Of a stretch of 64,000 nucleotides of DNA, positions 59,978 through 64,000 are shown in pieces; the stretch's first letter is position 1, and each line of letters begins with the position of its first letter. The notes beneath the pieces are model-generated. The model saw nothing but the letters and a program-made list of their open reading frames with translations. It was not told the origin of the DNA and did no database searches. Both the position numbers and the translations under genes were made by a program. This stretch comes from Ceraceosorus guamensis (lineage: Eukaryota; Basidiomycota; Exobasidiomycetes; Ceraceosorales; Ceraceosoraceae), in assembly GCF_003144195.1 (NCBI RefSeq), contig NW_020290032.1, positions 1-64,000 of the forward strand, in the 5' to 3' direction.

Positions 59978-62900
59978 ATGTCCTTCTCGTGGAAGAGCTT
60001 GATAGGAGCCGGTGGATCGAGCAGCAACAACAACATAGCTGGCCCCAGCAGCGGACACGATGAGTTGGCACACCTGTCTGGCGAAGCGCTGGACGCTGCG
60101 CTGGGTGGTGCTTGGGAAGAAGCGATGGAAGAAGCCCGCTTGCTTGGAATGCCAAATGTGAGTCGAGCGTAGATTTCGATTTTAGGAAGCTCGAACGCGT
60201 CATGCTCACCTACGGTTGGCCCCGTCTACCTATTCGTAACAGTTCGGCAACACTTGGTAAGTCCGAGTTGTGCGCTAAATTCATAGCTTGACGCTGACGC
60301 CTGCGCTACTATGACGCATGCAGCTATGCGAACTCAGTTCTGCAAGCCCTCTACTTTTGTCGCCCCTTTCGAGATTCGATGCTTGCGTACGTCGCTGACG
60401 AAAGTGAGAAGCAGGCGCTGGGTCAGACAGTGGGCCCTGACGGGCGTTTCGTCGCGACGTCAGCGAATGGTACCCAGGAGCAGGTGATGGATGGGTTCAG
60501 ACTGCGGATCGCATCCGAGGCTGGGCCCAGTACGCCTCCGATCTCCCCGCTTTCACAGGTACCTCCGTTCGATGCACCCCTTGGGACCCCTTCTGGACGT
60601 GCAGCGATGCGTCCGGCCACCGCAGCAGCATCCACCGCCGCGCCTACGGCTCATAAGCGGCAGAACAGCGGTACTTGGGGCTTCGGCGGTCGGGGAGGAG
60701 CAGGTGCGAAGAAATCTAAACCACCTTCGCGGAATCCGTCGCCCACGAGGCCGAACGGCAGTGCAGCAGGAGCAAATGGTGTCACAGTCGCACCTGACGA
60801 TCCGACAGCGGCAAGAAAAGACCCCGAGAACCTATTTGTAGCGCTCAAAGAACTCTTCAGCCTCATTTTGTCCCAACCTGTCCCACTCAAAGATGGACTA
60901 GCCGCTCTAGGCTCGGCGTCCGGCAGTGGATCCAATTCACTCGGCCGCAAAGCTTCGGGCCGACCATCAACGGCGAATGGCCGACTGAGCTCCGTCAACA
61001 CGGGCTCAAGCGGTGGGGCTTCCACCGCAGGAGAGGCGGCTGGCACAGTGGACGCCAAGGCACTCAAGGCTTTCCTCGGTGCTCTGAAGAGAGAAAATGC
61101 GCTTTTCAATAGTTCGGCGCACCAGGACGCACATGAATTTCTCAACTTTACTCTCAATCGCGTTGGCGAGGAGATCGTGGCGCTGCAGAGAGATGAGGCG
61201 AAGACGGAAAGGGGCAACGGAACGATCAAAAGATCCAGCAAGACGGCGCACATACAGATGAGAGATGGCAGAGTGCTGGCTGGTCCTGAGATCCAGATCG
61301 ACAACAAGGAGGATGGCGGAGAGGCTCAGAAGAGCGTCAAGCACGTAGGTCAAGGCGGACAGACGTGCGTTCATCGTCTGTTTGAGGGTACACTGACCAA
61401 TGAGACGAGATGTCTCACTTGCGAGACGGTGACCTCGCGCGACGAGTCGTTCCTAGATCTGTCCATCGACATTGAGCAGAACAGCTCGATCACATCCTGC
61501 CTCCGGCAATTCAGCACCAGCGAGATGCTCTGCTCGCGCAACAAGTTTTTCTGCGACACTTGCTCTGGTTTGCAAGAAGCAGAGAAGCGCATGAAAGTCA
61601 AGCGATTACCAAATGTGCTGGCTCTGCATCTCAAGCGCTTCAAATACGAGGAAAAGCTGCAGAAGGTGAGTCCGAGACAATTTGCGTGTCGGGAAATTAT
61701 CACGCTGACGCCGATGTTTGGCGACACTAGTATGTGAAGCTAGCATACCGCGTGGTCTTTCCTTTCTCCTTACGGCTCTTCAATACATCCGACGATGCGC
61801 CGGACCCTGATCGGCTTTACGACCTCTTCGCTATTGTCGTTCATTTGGGCTCAGGCCCGCACCATGGGCATTACATCGCCATCATCAAGGTTGGCCGAAA
61901 GTGGTGCGTGTTTGACGATGAGAGTGTCAAATTCATCGACGAGGCCGACATTGCGCGTTACTACGGCGATGCGCCTGGAACGGGCTCCGCCTACGTGCTC
62001 TTCTACCAGGCAAGAGAGCTCGACTACGCAGATCTTGGGCTTCCGCGCCATGCGCCGCTTGCGTGGGCTCCACCACCACCCCCGTCGAGCGTATTGGCTG
62101 CAGCCGCGAGTGGCGCTGCCTTTGCGAACAGTAATTCGGGCGCCCACGTGCTCGCTTCTTCGGCACCGTTCGTGGCCAACACGCCTCCTATTAGTATGCC
62201 CCATCCAAACATGACAACGCCGACTGCTGCGACGCCCAGTGGGAGCGTTGGCAGTAGCACCGGCTTCTTTGGACGGAGGCAGAACAGCGTCGCGGAATCG
62301 GATCGGCCGACACCGGGATCGATCGTGCCAGGAAACGCTTCGATCGCCACAACAAGCTCATCCGGTGGCTGGCTCAGCAGTCTTCGAGGGGCTCGCGACA
62401 AGAAGGCCTCGAGCGCTGGTGTGACTTCTCCATCGACGGACCCCTTCAATTCTCCTTCTGTCGTCAGGACAGGAGCCGACAACGTGTTGTCAGGCTCAGG
62501 AATGGGCTTGGGGCAGGCGGAGCAGCACGATGATGCCGCATCAGTCGGGACTAGCTCCACAGGCAGCGCTGCTTTTCGTGGACGAACAGGGCTGGATCCG
62601 CTACCCGCAGCGGACAGTCGAAGAGGTAGCTCCACTTCCCCAGCGCCGCTCAATCGGCAGCATGATTCGAGTTGGGATTCTCCAGCTCACACGTCTTCTC
62701 CTCAGAAAGCTGCTATCGCTGCGCCGTCGGGCTGGACCGCCGCTGCGGACCTGGAAAACAATGCGGCCAGTGTGCCAGCTGTAACGCCGCCTCGGCCTCC
62801 TGTCGCGACTTTGCACCCTGCGGGTGCAGCTCACGGGACTCCTAATTCACACGCTACCAGCACCGATCCAGGCGGCGTCTCGCCTTCTGCGTCTTACGCA

Positions 62901-63185
62901 AACATTGCGCCCCAAGGAGCAGCATTTGCACCCGCAGATAGGCCCTTGTCGAAGAAGGAGCAACAAAAGATTGCCAAATCGAGCAGGAGGTCGTCCACCC
63001 ACGTGCACCCCAACGGTGTCGTTGTGCCAGGCAATCTGGATTCGAGTCCAGGTCAGAACAACGTCCCGCCTTTGCCATCCCTTCCCAGCCAGAATGTGGG
63101 ATCGGACAGCTCAGCGCCAAAGCGCAGGAGTACGCTGGGAGGTCGATTCTTCGGCCGGGGCGACAAGGACAAGGGCAAGAATTGA
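59978..63185 (+). CDS. Ubiquitin-specific protease, UBP9/UBP13 (USP12/46) type (4 exons)
   Basis: Exons are 59978-60157, 60243-60256, 60324-61665 and 61731-63185, giving about 996 residues. Cysteine protease that removes ubiquitin. The Cys box [20 protein letters not shown] (Cys65) spans three exons; exon 2 is only 14 nt and the catalytic Cys codon is split by the second intron. Two CxxC pairs of a zinc ribbon follow (CLTCETV and CDTCSG). The His box is [11 protein letters not shown] (His559), with the aspartate box [12 protein letters not shown] after it. The YFCRPFRD wording is characteristic of the USP12/46 and yeast Ubp9/Ubp13 group, usually activated by WD40 partners. A Ser/Pro/Gly-rich insert (about residues 100-240) and a tail of about 380 disordered residues are extra to the core. 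Confidence 0.93.
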
Positions 63186-63349
63186 TGCACGCCGTACTTG
63201 AGGATGCTTGTCTACTGTTGCGTTTATACCATCTTTGCATTGCGCGCTCGCATCAATTGTATCAGTACGCTGCTAGAGACGTCTGAGAACGAGTGCGCAT
63301 CTGAGTCATCGGGCATGAGGGGTATAAGTAAATCGACATTGCGTCCGAG

Positions 63350-63946
63350 TCACCTGCCATCATGAAACACTCGAATGCGCTCGTTGAGCGAGAAGGGGCT
63401 GGTCTGCGTTGGAACGGGTAGGTTGCCCGCCGGGCTGGCGGACGTGAAGGATCGCCAAAACGGTTTGATGATGAGCAGTGCCAGAGCGAGCATGATCAAC
63501 AAGACGAGCAAAAGGATGCACTGGCCTCTCGAGGTTCTGGATTGATAGCTGGTAGGTGCACGAGGGCCATCATCAGCGTCATCACGGCCCGCCAATACGT
63601 TCTGCTCAAGTGAAGGCTTTGTTGACCCTATTCAGCCGTACTCGACTCACTGCTTGGCCTGATTCAGCTCCCTCACGCTCTCCTGCATATCACGACCCAT
63701 GTTCTCAATGTTGTAATCTATCCTATCCAACATGGTGCCCTGATCGATTACGAGCGCGTTGAGATCCTGGAACAGCTCCGCCAGGTCCGTGATGGACTTG
63801 GCAATCTGATCTATCTCCCTATCCCTCGCTTGGATATCGGCTTCCGCCGAGACTTGCACTTGAGTGCTCCTTGGTTGCTCTTCTTCTTGCAAGAGGAGCT
63901 GTGATTGAGAATCCGACTGGGATGATTTCGAAAGGTGGGCTTGCGA
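63350..63946 (-). CDS. Tlg2/syntaxin-16-type t-SNARE, C-terminal part (runs off window)
   Basis: Two 3' exons are visible: 63946-63651 and 63548-63350. Qa-SNARE of the trans-Golgi/endosome. The first exon carries a heptad SNARE motif (DREIDQIAKSITDLAELF, then LVIDQGTMLDRIDYNIENM) with the central zero-layer Gln in VIDQGT. Across an intron of about 100 bp, the frame continues YQSRTSRGQ into a single membrane helix (CILLLVLLIMLALALLI), followed by about 40 lumenal residues, which are typical of Tlg2 and absent from most syntaxins. The N-terminal Habc domain lies beyond the right edge. The gene is convergent with the deubiquitinase, 164 bp apart. Confidence 0.88.
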
Positions 63947-64000
63947 CTGTGCACATAGTGGCAGTCAGCTCAGCGGCGTCAATGCGAGGTATGTTTCCCA

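Overview
The window is nuclear DNA from a filamentous or dimorphic fungus, most likely a basidiomycete and plausibly Ustilaginomycotina. The evidence is many short spliceosomal introns (mostly 55-120 bp, GTGAGT/GTAAGT donors, CAG/TAG acceptors) and a typical fungal gene set: histone H3, a Gas1-type glucanosyltransferase, FKS glucan synthase, Pfa4, Pps1, a microbial-type opsin and two DUF1769 proteins. The lineage assignment is an inference from gene content and style, not from an alignment. I rebuilt exon structures by eye. Every listed multi-exon model keeps the frame across all its junctions.

Layout, left to right: histone H3 (+, 640-1294); DUF1769 paralog A (-, 1823-3553); PXA-PX-nexin_C sorting nexin (-, 4471-8946); exopolyphosphatase with an N-terminal signal-like segment (+, 10192-11906); microbial rhodopsin (-, 12491-13851); Pfa4-like DHHC palmitoyltransferase (-, 15583-18354); four-CBS/PB1 protein (+, 19989-22521); ribosomal protein eS27 (-, 23377-24281); BRX1 (+, 25881-27203); mitochondrial bL17 (+, 27897-29312); DUF1769 paralog B (-, 29542-31062); Pps1-like phosphatase (-, 32018-36021); GH72 glucanosyltransferase (-, 40142-42089); FKS glucan synthase (+, 46580-52097); F-box protein (+, 54592-56382); a small unrecognised three-exon gene (-, 57171-57636); UBP9/13-type deubiquitinase (+, 59978-63185); and a Tlg2/syntaxin-16 t-SNARE that runs off the right edge (-, 63350-63946).

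Themes: beta-1,3-glucan wall assembly is represented by FKS and its remodelling partner GH72, facing away from each other across 4.5 kb. Pfa4 is also linked to the wall in yeasts, through chitin synthase. Membrane identity and traffic are represented by the PX nexin, the Tlg2-like SNARE and the two DUF1769 proteins. Ribosome biogenesis is represented by eS27, BRX1 and bL17m. These are ordinary core genes, not an evident cluster.

The gaps are long (up to 4.5 kb), and I could recognise no transposon, viral relic, tRNA or rRNA in them. Their most distinctive feature is a dispersed 10-mer, ACTCGTGACT, and its reverse complement. I count 13 exact copies, all outside genes, where chance predicts about 0.1. 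Related AATCGTGAAT / ATTCGTGATT words occur in the same gaps. This is the best candidate here for an undescribed genome-wide signal or relic.
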